From positions 1 through 36,079 of the forward strand of contig CAKZUG010000100.1 in the NCBI GenBank assembly GCA_937920545.1: a stretch of 36,079 nucleotides of DNA. Reading direction: 5' to 3'. Of the stretch, positions 17,002 to 25,513 are shown piece by piece (position 1 is the first letter of the stretch; each line of letters begins with the position of its first letter). Under the pieces are notes generated by a model. The model saw only the letters and a program-made list of their open reading frames with translations. It did no database searches and was not told where the DNA came from. The translations under genes were made by a program, and so were the position numbers. This DNA is from an uncultured Saccharophagus sp. GTDB taxonomy: Bacteria; Pseudomonadota; Gammaproteobacteria; Pseudomonadales; Cellvibrionaceae.

Positions 17002-17340
17002 ATGAAGTGCGAACGACTAGCAGTATGGCAAAAATCGTGTCGGTTATCTGAGGCGCTCTACCTCGAATGCAAAACACTGCAAGATTACGGTTTTAAAGAT
17101 CAAATTACACGGGCAGGCTTATCCGTACCCTCTAACATTGCAGAAGGGCTTGAGCGAGAAAGTATCAAAGAGCAAAAACACTTTTTAAACATCGCACGTT
17201 CATCACTTGCCGAAGTCAAAACGCAAGTTATTATAGGTACAAATATCACATTTCTATCAGCCGAATTTGGTACTAAAATCACAGCAGATTGTGATGATAT
17301 AGCCGCTATGCTCACTGCATTAATTAAGCGTAGGAAATAA
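17002..17340 (+). CDS. Four-helix-bundle protein, 23S rRNA intervening-sequence (IVP) family
   Basis: The 112-residue helical protein carries the family hallmarks LAVWQKSCRLSEALY, DQITRAGLSVPSNIAEGLER and KHFLNIARSSLAEVKTQ (TIGR02436-like). The family is named for proteins encoded in 23S rRNA insertions, and relatives act as accessory (Avd) proteins of diversity-generating retroelements. No rRNA gene or reverse transcriptase is in this window, so it is a solitary member of unknown function. AAAGGA just upstream supports ATG 17002. It sits alone between two hairpin arrays. Confidence 0.85.
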   Translation: MKCERLAVWQKSCRLSEALYLECKTLQDYGFKDQITRAGLSVPSNIAEGLERESIKEQKHFLNIARSSLAEVKTQVIIGTNITFLSAEFGTKITADCDDIAAMLTALIKRRK

Positions 17341-17740
17341 AATACAGGACGCTATTTCATGGATTTTAGGTAAAGCATAGGCGCCGCGTTGCGGCTTTAA
17401 GGCGGCTACGCCTTTTAGGAAAAACAACGTCAAAGGCAGAAATAATAAAGGCTGGTTTGTTTTTTCTTTGGCTTTTCCAGCAAGGCCTTAGGCCGCCCTG
17501 CGAGCGCAGCGCCTGAAAGCCATAAAATGGCGCCTATGTTTTTACCTAAAAGCTACGTAGTAGCGCCTTTTGTGGCGGCTTCGCCTTTTAGGAAAAGCAA
17601 CGTCAAAGGCAAAACAATAAAGGATGGTTGGTTTTTTGGCTTTTCCAACAAGGCCGTAGGCCGCCCTAAAAGCGAAGCGCCCCATTTTTTACCTACAAGC
17701 CGCACAGCGGCGCCCTATGTTTTATAGCACCTATCTTTTA
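17341..17740 (+). repeat. Hairpin array with two core elements
   Basis: It starts in the stop region of the four-helix-bundle gene (TAAAATACAGGACGC). Cores lie at 17418-17478 (61 bases, CGTCAA form) and 17591-17646. Hairpin units include GCCATAAAATGGC, GCTACGTAGTAGC and GCCGCACAGCGGC. The right end is GGCGCCCTATGTTTTA. Frames running across it translate the same repeat as in other arrays. No gene is supported. Confidence 0.8.
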
Positions 17741-17785
17741 CGTATGTTTTAATAACCCATACCCTTTACACATAAATGAGCCAAC

Positions 17786-18916
17786 ATGAGCATTCAAGAA
17801 TTAATTCAGCAAGGTGAAAACAGCGCTGTCGAGTTTAAAACTGAAGACGTACGTGGCGAATCGATGGCCAAAGAGCTGGTCGCATTCGCTAACAGCTTGG
17901 GTGGCTCTGTTTTGGTGGGGGTGGATGATGCAGGTACTGTAACGGGCGTCACCAAAACGCATTTTGAAGAATGGATAATCAATATTGCCCGCAACAATGT
18001 GGTGCCCAGTTTGTATATCGACGTGGCCATACATACCATCAACAGCAAAAAAATATACCAAATTATTGTACCCAAAAGCCCGCACAAGCCTTACCAAACA
18101 TTAGATGGTAAATACCTCATGCGCGTAGGCTCAACCAATAGGCAAGCAACAAAAGAAGAGCTATCGCGCTTATTTCAGCAAGCAGGCTTAGTACACTACG
18201 ACATAGCCCCACTAGACACGCTTACCGAGCAACACCTAAACACAGCCAGCTTAGAAAACTACTACGATACCTACTACAGCCTAAACTGGTCGGCCCTAGA
18301 GCCAGCCGCTAAAACGCAAGTGTTAATCAATAGCGATATATTAACAACCAACCAACATGTAAGCGTGGGCGGCGCGTTACTTTTTGCCAACAACCCGCAA
18401 AAAGCCCTACCGCAAGCCAGCATAGTATTTGCCGTATTTGCAGGAACAGATAAAACCAGCGACCTTATCGATAAAAAAGAGATAATCGGCAATTTACCCG
18501 CCCAAATAGATAATGCCCTAGGTTTAGTCAAACTCTACCTACAGCGCAGCTCAACCATCACCCATGCACAGCGCACAGAAAAAGAACTCATCCCCTCAAA
18601 AGTACTACGAGAAGCCATTGTAAACGCCCTAGTACACCGCGATTACGCCATAGCAAACCAAAAAACAAGCATATACATATTTAAAAACCGCATAGAAATA
18701 ACCAACCCAGGCAGCCTGCCCAACACCCTCACAATACAAAAATTACGCTACGGCCACTCAGCGCCACGCAACATGTTTTTATTAAAATTTATGGACAACT
18801 ACCGCTACATCGACGGCCTAGGCCGAGGCATCCCCACCATGGTTGCCCAAATGGGCGACAACATCACCTTCGAAGAAGTAGGCGCCGCATTTAGAGTGAC
18901 CTTAATGTATGGGTAA
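17786..18916 (+). CDS. AlbA_2/Schlafen-type protein with HATPase_c_4 domain
   Basis: The 376 residues belong to the COG2865 group of putative transcriptional regulators/ATP-binding proteins. Residues 10-125 form the AlbA_2 (Schlafen AlbA) domain (AVEFKTEDV with E16 and K18; FANSLGGSVLVGVDDAGTV). From about residue 265 to 350 there is a Bergerat-type ATPase region (LREAIVNALVHRDY, RIEITNPGS, GLGRGIPTM). AlbA_2 proteins may bind nucleic acids; members occur as regulators and in defence or toxin loci, and no specific role can be given here. Start is ATG 17786. The stop TAA begins the next array (TAAAACATAGGCGCC). Confidence 0.85.
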   Translation: MSIQELIQQGENSAVEFKTEDVRGESMAKELVAFANSLGGSVLVGVDDAGTVTGVTKTHFEEWIINIARNNVVPSLYIDVAIHTINSKKIYQIIVPKSPHKPYQTLDGKYLMRVGSTNRQATKEELSRLFQQAGLVHYDIAPLDTLTEQHLNTASLENYYDTYYSLNWSALEPAAKTQVLINSDILTTNQHVSVGGALLFANNPQKALPQASIVFAVFAGTDKTSDLIDKKEIIGNLPAQIDNALGLVKLYLQRSSTITHAQRTEKELIPSKVLREAIVNALVHRDYAIANQKTSIYIFKNRIEITNPGSLPNTLTIQKLRYGHSAPRNMFLLKFMDNYRYIDGLGRGIPTMVAQMGDNITFEEVGAAFRVTLMYG

Positions 18917-19333
18917 AACATAGGCGCCGCCTTGAGGATATTAGGCGCTTCGCTATAAGGGCGCTGCGCTTGCAGGACGCCATTTCATGGCTTTTAGGAA
19001 AAACAACATCAAAGGCAAAAACAATAAAAAGTGGTTTTTTTTCTTTAGCTTTTCCAACAAGGCCATAGGCCGCCCTACGAGCGCAGCGCCTGAAAGCCAT
19101 AAAATGGCGCCTATGTTTTTACCTAAAAGCTACGTAGTAGCGCCTTTTACGGCTTTAAGGCGGCTACGCCTTTTAGGAAAAGCAACGTCAAAGGCAAAAC
19201 AATAAAGGATGGTTGGTTTTTTGGCTTTTCCATCAAGGCCATAGGCCGCCCTGCCAGCGCAGCGCCTGTGTTTTAACCTAAAAGCGAAGCGCCTTATCTT
19301 TAACCTAAAAGCCATAAAATGGCGTCCTTTCTC
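18917..19333 (+). repeat. Hairpin array with two core elements upstream of the polysaccharide operon
   Basis: Cores lie at 18997-19055 and 19176-19231. Units include GCCATTTCATGGC, GCCATAAAATGGC, GCTACGTAGTAGC and GCGAAGCGC. The last unit ends at about 19328 with AAAAGCCATAAAATGGCGTCC, just before the promoter of the polysaccharide operon. No gene is present within it. This is the last repeat of either family until 33541. Confidence 0.8.
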
Positions 19334-19341
19334 TTATTATA

Positions 19342-19388
19342 TTGAAACAACATACGTTAACCGATATAGTGCGCTCAAATTTGAACGC
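19342..19388 (+). promoter_or_regulatory. Sigma-70 promoter with overlapping palindrome, polysaccharide operon
   Basis: TTGAAA (19342-19347), a 17-base spacer and TATAGT (19365-19370) make a near-consensus promoter. Directly after the -10 box, GCGCTCAAATTTGAACGC (19371-19388) is an 18-base palindrome with one mismatched pair covering the expected start site. It lies 17 bases before the start of a MarR-type regulator, so autorepression is the simplest reading (inference). Confidence 0.7.
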
Positions 19389-19405
19389 ATTTAAGGTATA
19401 TACGC

Positions 19406-19774
19406 TTGAGTGACGCAAAAGAAGACCTTCGTTTTCGTGTTTTAAGGCTACTAGAAAACAACCCCAACCTATCGCAGCGGCAAATAGCGCAAGCGCTAGG
19501 GGTAAGCGTAGGGCGGGCTAACTACTGCCTAAAAGCCGTAACCGAAGTGGGTTTTATAAAAGTAAAAAATTTTCGCAATAGCCAAAACAAACTAGCCTAT
19601 GCCTACACACTAACACCCAAAGGCATAGCCGAAAAAACCGCACTTACCATGCGCTTTTTAAAACGCAAAACACACGAATACAACGCGCTAAAGCACGAAA
19701 TAAAAAGCTTAAAAAAAGAAATAAAAAACCCAGAAAAACACAGCGCCCAGATTCAAAAACAGGATGCACAATGA
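19406..19774 (+). CDS. MarR-family EPS-associated transcriptional regulator
   Basis: The 122-residue winged-helix protein begins with SDAKEDLRFRVLRLLENNPN, contains the HTH LSQRQIAQALGVSVGRANYC and the wing around FRNSQNKLAYAYTLTPKGI, then a lysine-rich coiled-coil tail from about residue 82. This is the pattern of the MarR_EPS group found as first gene of exopolysaccharide operons. TTG at 19406 is used as the start because it matches the family start and follows AAGG; there is no in-frame ATG before residue 74. It overlaps wzz by four bases (ATGA), so it is translationally coupled. Confidence 0.9.
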   Translation: MSDAKEDLRFRVLRLLENNPNLSQRQIAQALGVSVGRANYCLKAVTEVGFIKVKNFRNSQNKLAYAYTLTPKGIAEKTALTMRFLKRKTHEYNALKHEIKSLKKEIKNPEKHSAQIQKQDAQ

Positions 19775-20775
19775 GCGACATAGATAAACGCCTCGACAAC
19801 ATAGAGCAAACCTTAAAGGTTATCTCAACCCAGCAAGCCCCCATGTTTGCCAACAACCCAGCCCCACACGAAGACGAAATAGACCTGCGCGAATTATTTA
19901 ATGTGTTATGGAAAGGTAAGTGGATAATTATTGTGGTTACTTTTTTATTTGCCGTAGCGGGTGTGTTTTATGCGAAAAGTTTACCCAATATATATAAAAG
20001 CCAGGCATTATTAATGCCTACTCAACAAAGCAATAATGGTTTGTCAGGTAAGGTGGGCGGGCTAGCAAGTCTCGCAGGGTTGAATTTAGGCGCTAAAAAT
20101 AGCGTCGATAAGACAGAGTTAGCGTTAAAAATACTAGAATCACATGATTTTCTTAGTGCTTTGATACAAAAAAACGATTTGCTAGTTTTACTAATGGCAT
20201 CTGTAAATTGGGATAAATCAAACAATATTATTATTACGAACAAACAATCTTATGATCAAGCTACTCAGCAATGGTTAGTTCAGAAGCCTAGTATACAAAA
20301 AGCAGTAGAAGTTTTACAAAGTAAAATTGAGATTGATCATGATAAATCTTCAGGGTTTATATCTATAACAGTTGAGCATTATTCGCCTGTAGTTGCAAAA
20401 AATTGGGTGAACTTACTGATTAAAAATATTAATTCGGAAATGAAAATACGGGATTTAGATCAAGCAAAAAAAAGTATCAAATATTTAACTAATCAAGTTG
20501 AGCTGACAGCATTATCAAACCTTCAATCAATTTTATACAATTTAATTGAAGATCAATTTAAAACAGTAATGTTTGCAGAAGTAACAGATGAGTATGTATT
20601 TAAAATAGTTGATAATGCTGTCGTACCAGAATTCAAAGATAGCCCAAAAAGGTCTTTAATATGCTTTTTGTTTGTCGTTTTGGGCGGGTTAATCAGTGTT
20701 ATTGTGATTTTAATTAAGTATTTTTTGACTAAAAAAAATGAATATATGGCAGATTCAGGAGCCGAAAATGAATGA
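19771..20775 (+). CDS. Wzz/polysaccharide co-polymerase (chain-length determinant)
   Basis: Inner-membrane protein that sets polysaccharide chain length with Wzy. The 334 residues have a short coiled-coil N-terminus, TM1 at about 51-68 ([20 protein letters not shown]), a periplasmic domain with [14 protein letters not shown] and [12 protein letters not shown], and TM2 at about 298-320 after the Pro-containing [12 protein letters not shown]. There is no C-terminal kinase domain, so it is the Wzz type and not the Wzc type. Codon use changes from balanced to AT-rich inside the gene near 20.0-20.2 kb, which suggests a recombination junction. gmd overlaps its end by 8 bases. Confidence 0.9.
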   Translation: MSDIDKRLDNIEQTLKVISTQQAPMFANNPAPHEDEIDLRELFNVLWKGKWIIIVVTFLFAVAGVFYAKSLPNIYKSQALLMPTQQSNNGLSGKVGGLASLAGLNLGAKNSVDKTELALKILESHDFLSALIQKNDLLVLLMASVNWDKSNNIIITNKQSYDQATQQWLVQKPSIQKAVEVLQSKIEIDHDKSSGFISITVEHYSPVVAKNWVNLLIKNINSEMKIRDLDQAKKSIKYLTNQVELTALSNLQSILYNLIEDQFKTVMFAEVTDEYVFKIVDNAVVPEFKDSPKRSLICFLFVVLGGLISVIVILIKYFLTKKNEYMADSGAENE

Positions 20776-21892
20776 TAAAAAAGTCGCATTAATAACAGGT
20801 GTTACAGGCCAAGATGGGTCATACCTTGCCGAATTATTACTAGATAAAGGTTATGAAGTACATGGAATAAAACGTAGAGCATCATCTTTAAATACAGATA
20901 GAATTGATCATATATACCAAGATAACCATGAAGAAAATCAGAAGTTTTTTCTGCATTATGGGGACTTAACAGATAGCTCTAACCTAACTCGTATAATTAA
21001 AGATGTGCAGCCTGATGAAGTATATAATTTAGGCGCACAATCTCATGTTGCAGTCTCTTTTGAGTCACCAGAGTATACCGCTGATGTTGATGCAATGGGC
21101 ACATTACGTTTACTTGAAGCTATTCGTTTTTTAGGGTTAGAGAAAAAAACAAAGTTCTACCAAGCTTCAACATCTGAATTATACGGTTTAGTCCAAGAAA
21201 TCCCCCAAAAAGAAACGACGCCTTTTCACCCTCGCTCACCCTATGCTGTTGCAAAAATGTACGCTTACTGGATAGTAGTGAACTACAGAGAAAGCTATGG
21301 CATGTATGCATGTAACGGCATTTTATTTAATCATGAGTCACCAAGACGTGGTGAGACATTTGTAACGCGTAAAATAACACGTGCAATGGCTAATATTGCC
21401 CAAGGTTTAGAGAAGTGTTTGTATTTAGGCAATATGGATGCCTTGCGTGATTGGGGGCATGCCAAAGATTACGTTCGAATGCAATGGATGATGCTACAAC
21501 AAGAAGAAGCCGATGACTTTGTCATTGCTACTGGAAAGCAAATTAGTGTTCGTGAATTTGTGCGCATGACAGCACTAGAATTAGGCATAGAGTTAGAATT
21601 TTCAGGCGAAGGTCTTGATGAAGTGGCAACAGTAAAATCCATTACAGGTAATAATGCTACGTCATTAACTATAGGTGATGTCATTGTTAAGGTAGATCCA
21701 AGATATTTTAGACCAGCAGAAGTTGAAACGTTACTAGGCGACCCGACCAAGGCAAAAGAAAAATTAGGTTGGGTACCTCAAATTACAGTTGAGGAAATGT
21801 GTTCAGAAATGGTAGCAACAGATTTAGATAACGCAAAACAGCAGGTGATATTAAAAAGCCATGGTTACAATAAATTTACAGCAGTGGAATAA
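20768..21892 (+). CDS. gmd: GDP-mannose 4,6-dehydratase
   Basis: Converts GDP-D-mannose to GDP-4-keto-6-deoxy-D-mannose, the common precursor of GDP-fucose, GDP-colitose, GDP-perosamine and GDP-rhamnose. The 374 residues match E. coli Gmd (373). The Rossmann motif is [20 protein letters not shown] at residues 9-28, the active site is ASTSELYG and Y159-xxx-K163 (SPYAVAK), and [19 protein letters not shown] is highly conserved. ATG 20768 has AGGAG at 20757-20761 and overlaps the wzz stop; the in-frame start 30 bases upstream would add a non-conserved tail. Confidence 0.97.
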   Translation: MNDKKVALITGVTGQDGSYLAELLLDKGYEVHGIKRRASSLNTDRIDHIYQDNHEENQKFFLHYGDLTDSSNLTRIIKDVQPDEVYNLGAQSHVAVSFESPEYTADVDAMGTLRLLEAIRFLGLEKKTKFYQASTSELYGLVQEIPQKETTPFHPRSPYAVAKMYAYWIVVNYRESYGMYACNGILFNHESPRRGETFVTRKITRAMANIAQGLEKCLYLGNMDALRDWGHAKDYVRMQWMMLQQEEADDFVIATGKQISVREFVRMTALELGIELEFSGEGLDEVATVKSITGNNATSLTIGDVIVKVDPRYFRPAEVETLLGDPTKAKEKLGWVPQITVEEMCSEMVATDLDNAKQQVILKSHGYNKFTAVE

Positions 21893-21899
21893 ATAATAT

Positions 21900-22817
21900 A
21901 TGAAAGTATTACTTACCGGCTCTAATGGAATGGTCGGCAAAAACATAATGGCACTTGTTAACAAAGACAAGTACCAGTTTTTAACGCCAAACAGTGCCGA
22001 GTTAAATTTATTAGACATGCCGTCTGTAAAAAAATACATAACAGAAAATAAGCCGGATATTGTTATACATGCGGCAGGTATAGTAGGTGGTATACAGGCT
22101 AATATCGCCAACCCAGTAAAATTTCTAGTCGAAAATATGCACATGGGCTTGAATATTTTAATGGCAGCAAATGATGCTCAGGTACTAAAATTTTTAAATT
22201 TAAGTAGTTCATGCATGTACCCTAAAAATGGAACTAACCCACTTATAGAAAAAGATATATTAACAGGCGAGTTAGAGCCAACAAATGAAGGGTATGCTTT
22301 AGCAAAAATAACATCAACACGTTTATGTGAATATATAGCTAAAGAGGATTCAAGAAAGTTATATAAAACAATTATACCGTGTAATTTGTATGGTAAATTC
22401 GATAAGTTTGACCCTAAACATTCACATATGATACCAGCTGTAATAGACAAAATTCATCAAGCTAAAAAAAATGAATCGCTAGTAATAGATATATGGGGTG
22501 ATGGATTAGCCAGACGTGAATTTATGTATGCTGAAGATCTAGCCGATTTTATTTTTTACGCAATAGAAAATTTTGAAAAATTACCGCAAAACTTAAATGT
22601 TGGTTTGGGTAAAGATTACTCAATTAATGAGTACTATGAAGCAATATCAGATGTGGTTGGATATAACGGTACATTTAAACATGATTTAACCAAGCCTGTT
22701 GGCATGCAACAGAAATTAATTGATGATACCGCTTTAAAGCAATTTGGATGGCAATTTAAAACTGAACTAAAAACAGGTATTGAGCAAACATATAACTACT
22801 ATTTAAGTGAGCAATAA
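21900..22817 (+). CDS. fcl: GDP-L-fucose synthase or GDP-colitose synthase (Fcl/ColC-like)
   Basis: NAD(P)-dependent epimerase/reductase, 305 residues, just after gmd. The Rossmann motif is LLTGSNGMVGKN at 4-15. The catalytic set of Fcl is present: S103/S104 and C105 in LSSSCMYP, Y132 and K136 in GYALAK, and H176 in HSHMIPA. Fcl makes GDP-L-fucose from GDP-4-keto-6-deoxymannose; ColC is a close homologue with the same residues that works on the 3-deoxy sugar. Because the next gene looks like ColD, either name fits, and sequence alone cannot decide. One base separates its stop from the next ATG. Confidence 0.9.
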   Translation: MKVLLTGSNGMVGKNIMALVNKDKYQFLTPNSAELNLLDMPSVKKYITENKPDIVIHAAGIVGGIQANIANPVKFLVENMHMGLNILMAANDAQVLKFLNLSSSCMYPKNGTNPLIEKDILTGELEPTNEGYALAKITSTRLCEYIAKEDSRKLYKTIIPCNLYGKFDKFDPKHSHMIPAVIDKIHQAKKNESLVIDIWGDGLARREFMYAEDLADFIFYAIENFEKLPQNLNVGLGKDYSINEYYEAISDVVGYNGTFKHDLTKPVGMQQKLIDDTALKQFGWQFKTELKTGIEQTYNYYLSEQ

Positions 22818-22818
22818 T

Positions 22819-23997
22819 ATGAGTAATTACAGCCTAGCTAGCAGTACTTGGGATGAAAAAGAGTATGCAGCGATACAAAAAGTAATCGATTCAGACATGT
22901 TTACCATGGGGAAACATGTTGCCCAATATGAAAAAGAATTTGCACAATTTTTTGGATCTAAATATGCATTAATGGTTAGCTCAGGCTCAACAGCAAACTT
23001 ATTAATGATAGCATCTCTATTTTTTACTAAAAATGAATCATTAAAACTAAAGCGTGGCGATGAAATAATCGTGCCTGCAGTATCATGGTCTACAACGTAT
23101 TTTCCTCTACAGCAATATGGTTTAAAGGTGAAATTTGTTGATATTAATAGAGAAACATTAAATTTAGATTTAGATAAGCTTGAAGCAGCTATTACAGATA
23201 AAACTCGTGCCATTCTGTCTGTTAATTTATTGGGTAACCCTAACGATTTTAACCGTATAAACGATATAATAAATGAGCGTAATATATTTGTATTAGAAGA
23301 TAATTGCGAGTCAATGGGTGCAACCTTAAATAACAAGCAGGCAGGCACGTTTGGTATAATGGGAACATTTAGTTCATTTTTTTCTCATCATATAGCCACT
23401 ATGGAAGGTGGATGCATAATCACAGATAATGAAGAACTTTATCATATTTTACTTTGTATTCGTGCTCATGGCTGGACACGTAATTTACCAAAATTTAATC
23501 ATGTAAGTGGTGAAAAAAGTGATGATCCATTTGAAGAGTCATTTAAATTTATGCTGCCGGGCTATAACGTAAGGCCGCTAGAAATGAGCGGTGCTTTAGG
23601 TATAGAGCAGCTTAAAAAATTACCTAGTTTCATTAAAATTCGTCAAAAAAATGCCAAGTTATTTCAATCGTTATTCAATGATCACCCTCATCTAGAAATA
23701 CAAAAAGAAACAGGCAAAAGTAGTTGGTTTGGTTTCTCTTTAGTGTTAAAAGAAACTGCGCCTTACTCAAGAGCTGATTTAGTTAAAGTTTTAACTGATA
23801 ATAATATAGAGTGTAGACCTATTGTTACAGGTAATTTTTTAAAAAATAAGGAAGTATTGGAATACTTTGATTATGAGGTTGCAGGTACTTTAGAAGCCTC
23901 GGAGTATATAGATGCCCATGGTTTATTTGTAGGTAATCAACAGAATGATATTACAAAAGAAATTAATATGCTTTTTGACGTATTAAAGCAAATATAA
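22819..23997 (+). CDS. colD: PLP-dependent GDP-4-keto-6-deoxymannose 3-dehydratase-like enzyme (ColD-like)
   Basis: DegT/DnrJ/EryC1/StrS fold protein of 392 residues. In sugar aminotransferases of this fold the PLP lysine sits in an S-F-x-P-x-K motif; here the matching stretch is TFSSFFSHHIATMEGG and the position is H191. Histidine at this place is the mark of ColD and RfbH-type 3-dehydratases, which remove the C3 hydroxyl and do not transaminate. The length fits ColD (about 388) better than RfbH (about 437). Other conserved parts are SSGSTANLL, PAVSWSTTYFPL, EDNCESMGA and PGYNVRPLEMSGALG. ATG 22819 is used because it follows the fcl stop by one base. Confidence 0.82.
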   Translation: MSNYSLASSTWDEKEYAAIQKVIDSDMFTMGKHVAQYEKEFAQFFGSKYALMVSSGSTANLLMIASLFFTKNESLKLKRGDEIIVPAVSWSTTYFPLQQYGLKVKFVDINRETLNLDLDKLEAAITDKTRAILSVNLLGNPNDFNRINDIINERNIFVLEDNCESMGATLNNKQAGTFGIMGTFSSFFSHHIATMEGGCIITDNEELYHILLCIRAHGWTRNLPKFNHVSGEKSDDPFEESFKFMLPGYNVRPLEMSGALGIEQLKKLPSFIKIRQKNAKLFQSLFNDHPHLEIQKETGKSSWFGFSLVLKETAPYSRADLVKVLTDNNIECRPIVTGNFLKNKEVLEYFDYEVAGTLEASEYIDAHGLFVGNQQNDITKEINMLFDVLKQI

Positions 23998-24070
23998 AAG
24001 CTGAGCTTAATAAAAATTATTGACATGATGATGTGTAGTTTATAGAAGTAGTAATTTGGTTGTATCGTTT

Positions 24071-25513
24071 ATGAAAAATATTAATACATCGTTATTGTAT
24101 TTAATTGCAGGTAAGTTTATACAAATATTACTTATGCTGTGCTCAGTTAGATTATTAACGACATTTCTTGATGAAGAGCAAATAGGGCAAAATTACCTGT
24201 TTGTAACATTAATATCGTTGTTAAATTTTATTTGCTTGGGTGCTATCAATCAGTTTTACACAAGAAATATCAATGCTTGGAATAAAAAAAATTTTTTGCA
24301 TAATGCTTTAATATTTTTGGCTGTTTATAGGTTTTTGGCAGCGATTATATCGGTCATTATTGCAATAGGTATTTATGTCATTTTTGAGTATGAAGAATAT
24401 TTATCTGTAAATGCATTCATAGTGTTGATTTTTTTTAGTTCACTTGCTGTAACAACACATTTTTTACTAAGCAGTATAAATATTCTTGGAGATCAAGTTT
24501 TTTTTACAAAGGCTAATGTTGTATCGACAGCTTTAGGGTTGTCATTCTCCGTATTATTTTTAATCTATCTGGATAATACAAGCTTTTATTGGCTTTTTGG
24601 AGTTGTAGTATCTCAGCTATTGTTTGTGTATCCACTTTATAGATATTTAGTGGGTAAGCAGAAGGTCGATTTAAAGTTGATTTTAGCCAAGTTAAACTAT
24701 AGCAATGTTAAGAGGTTTGTAGTTTTTGGGTTGCCCGTTACAGCAACTTTATTTTTGCAATGGGGGCAAAACTCATCTTACCGTTTAATTGTAGAGTCAA
24801 AGTATTCAATTGAAGCACTTGGTTATATGGGTGTTGGTTATGCTGTATCTTTTGCTGTTTTTTCGGCAGTAGATAATGTGGCATGTCAATTTTTCAATCC
24901 GCAGTACTATGAAAAAATAAGTGCGACTAAAAGTCATGAAAAAGAAAAACGAGCAGTATGCTGGAATAATCATGCGCGTAAGCTTATTTCAGTATACGTA
25001 GCTACATTATTTTTTGTTGTATCGTTATCACCGATTATGCTTAAAATTTTAGTTGATGTTAAATTTCACGATGTATATTACTTTGTAATGTTGGGTGCTG
25101 GTGTTGAATTTATGCGTGTATTAACTAACTTAGTGTATTTAGTATCTCAATCAGAATTAAAAACAAATACTACAGTTGTACCATATATTGTAGGGTTTTC
25201 CTCTATGTTATTTTTAATGCTGTTGTTAGATAAGACTGACTCTTCTATGTTAATACCTGTAATTCAAGCGTTGTCTTATATAATAATATTTTTATTGTTG
25301 TTCAATAATATGAGTAAAATATTAAGCATAAAAATTGATTTATTCTATATTTCAAAAGTTATTATTTTTAGCCTGCCTTTATTGATCTGTTTATTAATAC
25401 CTAGTGATGCAATGTTTTTAATATACTTTAGTTCTTTTTGTTTTGCTGGGTTATATTATTGTGGGATTGTTTATTTACTTGTGTATAAACAATATTTAAG
25501 AGAAATTAAATGA
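24071..25513 (+). CDS. wzx: Wzx-type oligosaccharide flippase
   Basis: Polytopic inner-membrane protein of 480 residues, with about 12 to 14 hydrophobic segments, of the MOP/polysaccharide-transport superfamily. It would flip the undecaprenyl-linked repeat unit to the periplasm. The N-terminal segment SLLYLIAGKFIQILLMLCSV and the loop LTTFLDEEQIGQNYLF fit the family; overall sequence conservation of flippases is low, so the call rests on topology and context. ATG 24071 is chosen over a TTG 15 bases upstream. Very AT-rich. It overlaps the next gene by four bases. Confidence 0.82.
   Translation: MKNINTSLLYLIAGKFIQILLMLCSVRLLTTFLDEEQIGQNYLFVTLISLLNFICLGAINQFYTRNINAWNKKNFLHNALIFLAVYRFLAAIISVIIAIGIYVIFEYEEYLSVNAFIVLIFFSSLAVTTHFLLSSINILGDQVFFTKANVVSTALGLSFSVLFLIYLDNTSFYWLFGVVVSQLLFVYPLYRYLVGKQKVDLKLILAKLNYSNVKRFVVFGLPVTATLFLQWGQNSSYRLIVESKYSIEALGYMGVGYAVSFAVFSAVDNVACQFFNPQYYEKISATKSHEKEKRAVCWNNHARKLISVYVATLFFVVSLSPIMLKILVDVKFHDVYYFVMLGAGVEFMRVLTNLVYLVSQSELKTNTTVVPYIVGFSSMLFLMLLLDKTDSSMLIPVIQALSYIIIFLLLFNNMSKILSIKIDLFYISKVIIFSLPLLICLLIPSDAMFLIYFSSFCFAGLYYCGIVYLLVYKQYLREIK

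Noticed and set aside
17527-19315. Small open frames within the hairpin arrays (for example 17527-17727, 18987-19205, 19130-19315)
   Set aside because: The same peptides recur wherever the array is read in that frame, so they reflect repeat sequence and not protein selection.
11669-19333. Chromosomal integron cassette array
   Set aside because: No integron integrase is seen, no R'/R'' core sites typical of attC were found at module ends, and hipBA lies in the opposite direction to the other modules.
22819-23997. Sugar aminotransferase (perosamine synthetase type)
   Set aside because: The PLP-lysine position is histidine (SHHIATMEGG), which points to a 3-dehydratase.
24020-24046. Internal promoter before wzx (TTGACA and TATAGA)
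   Set aside because: The spacing is only 15 bases and the region is AT-rich, so the match is weak.
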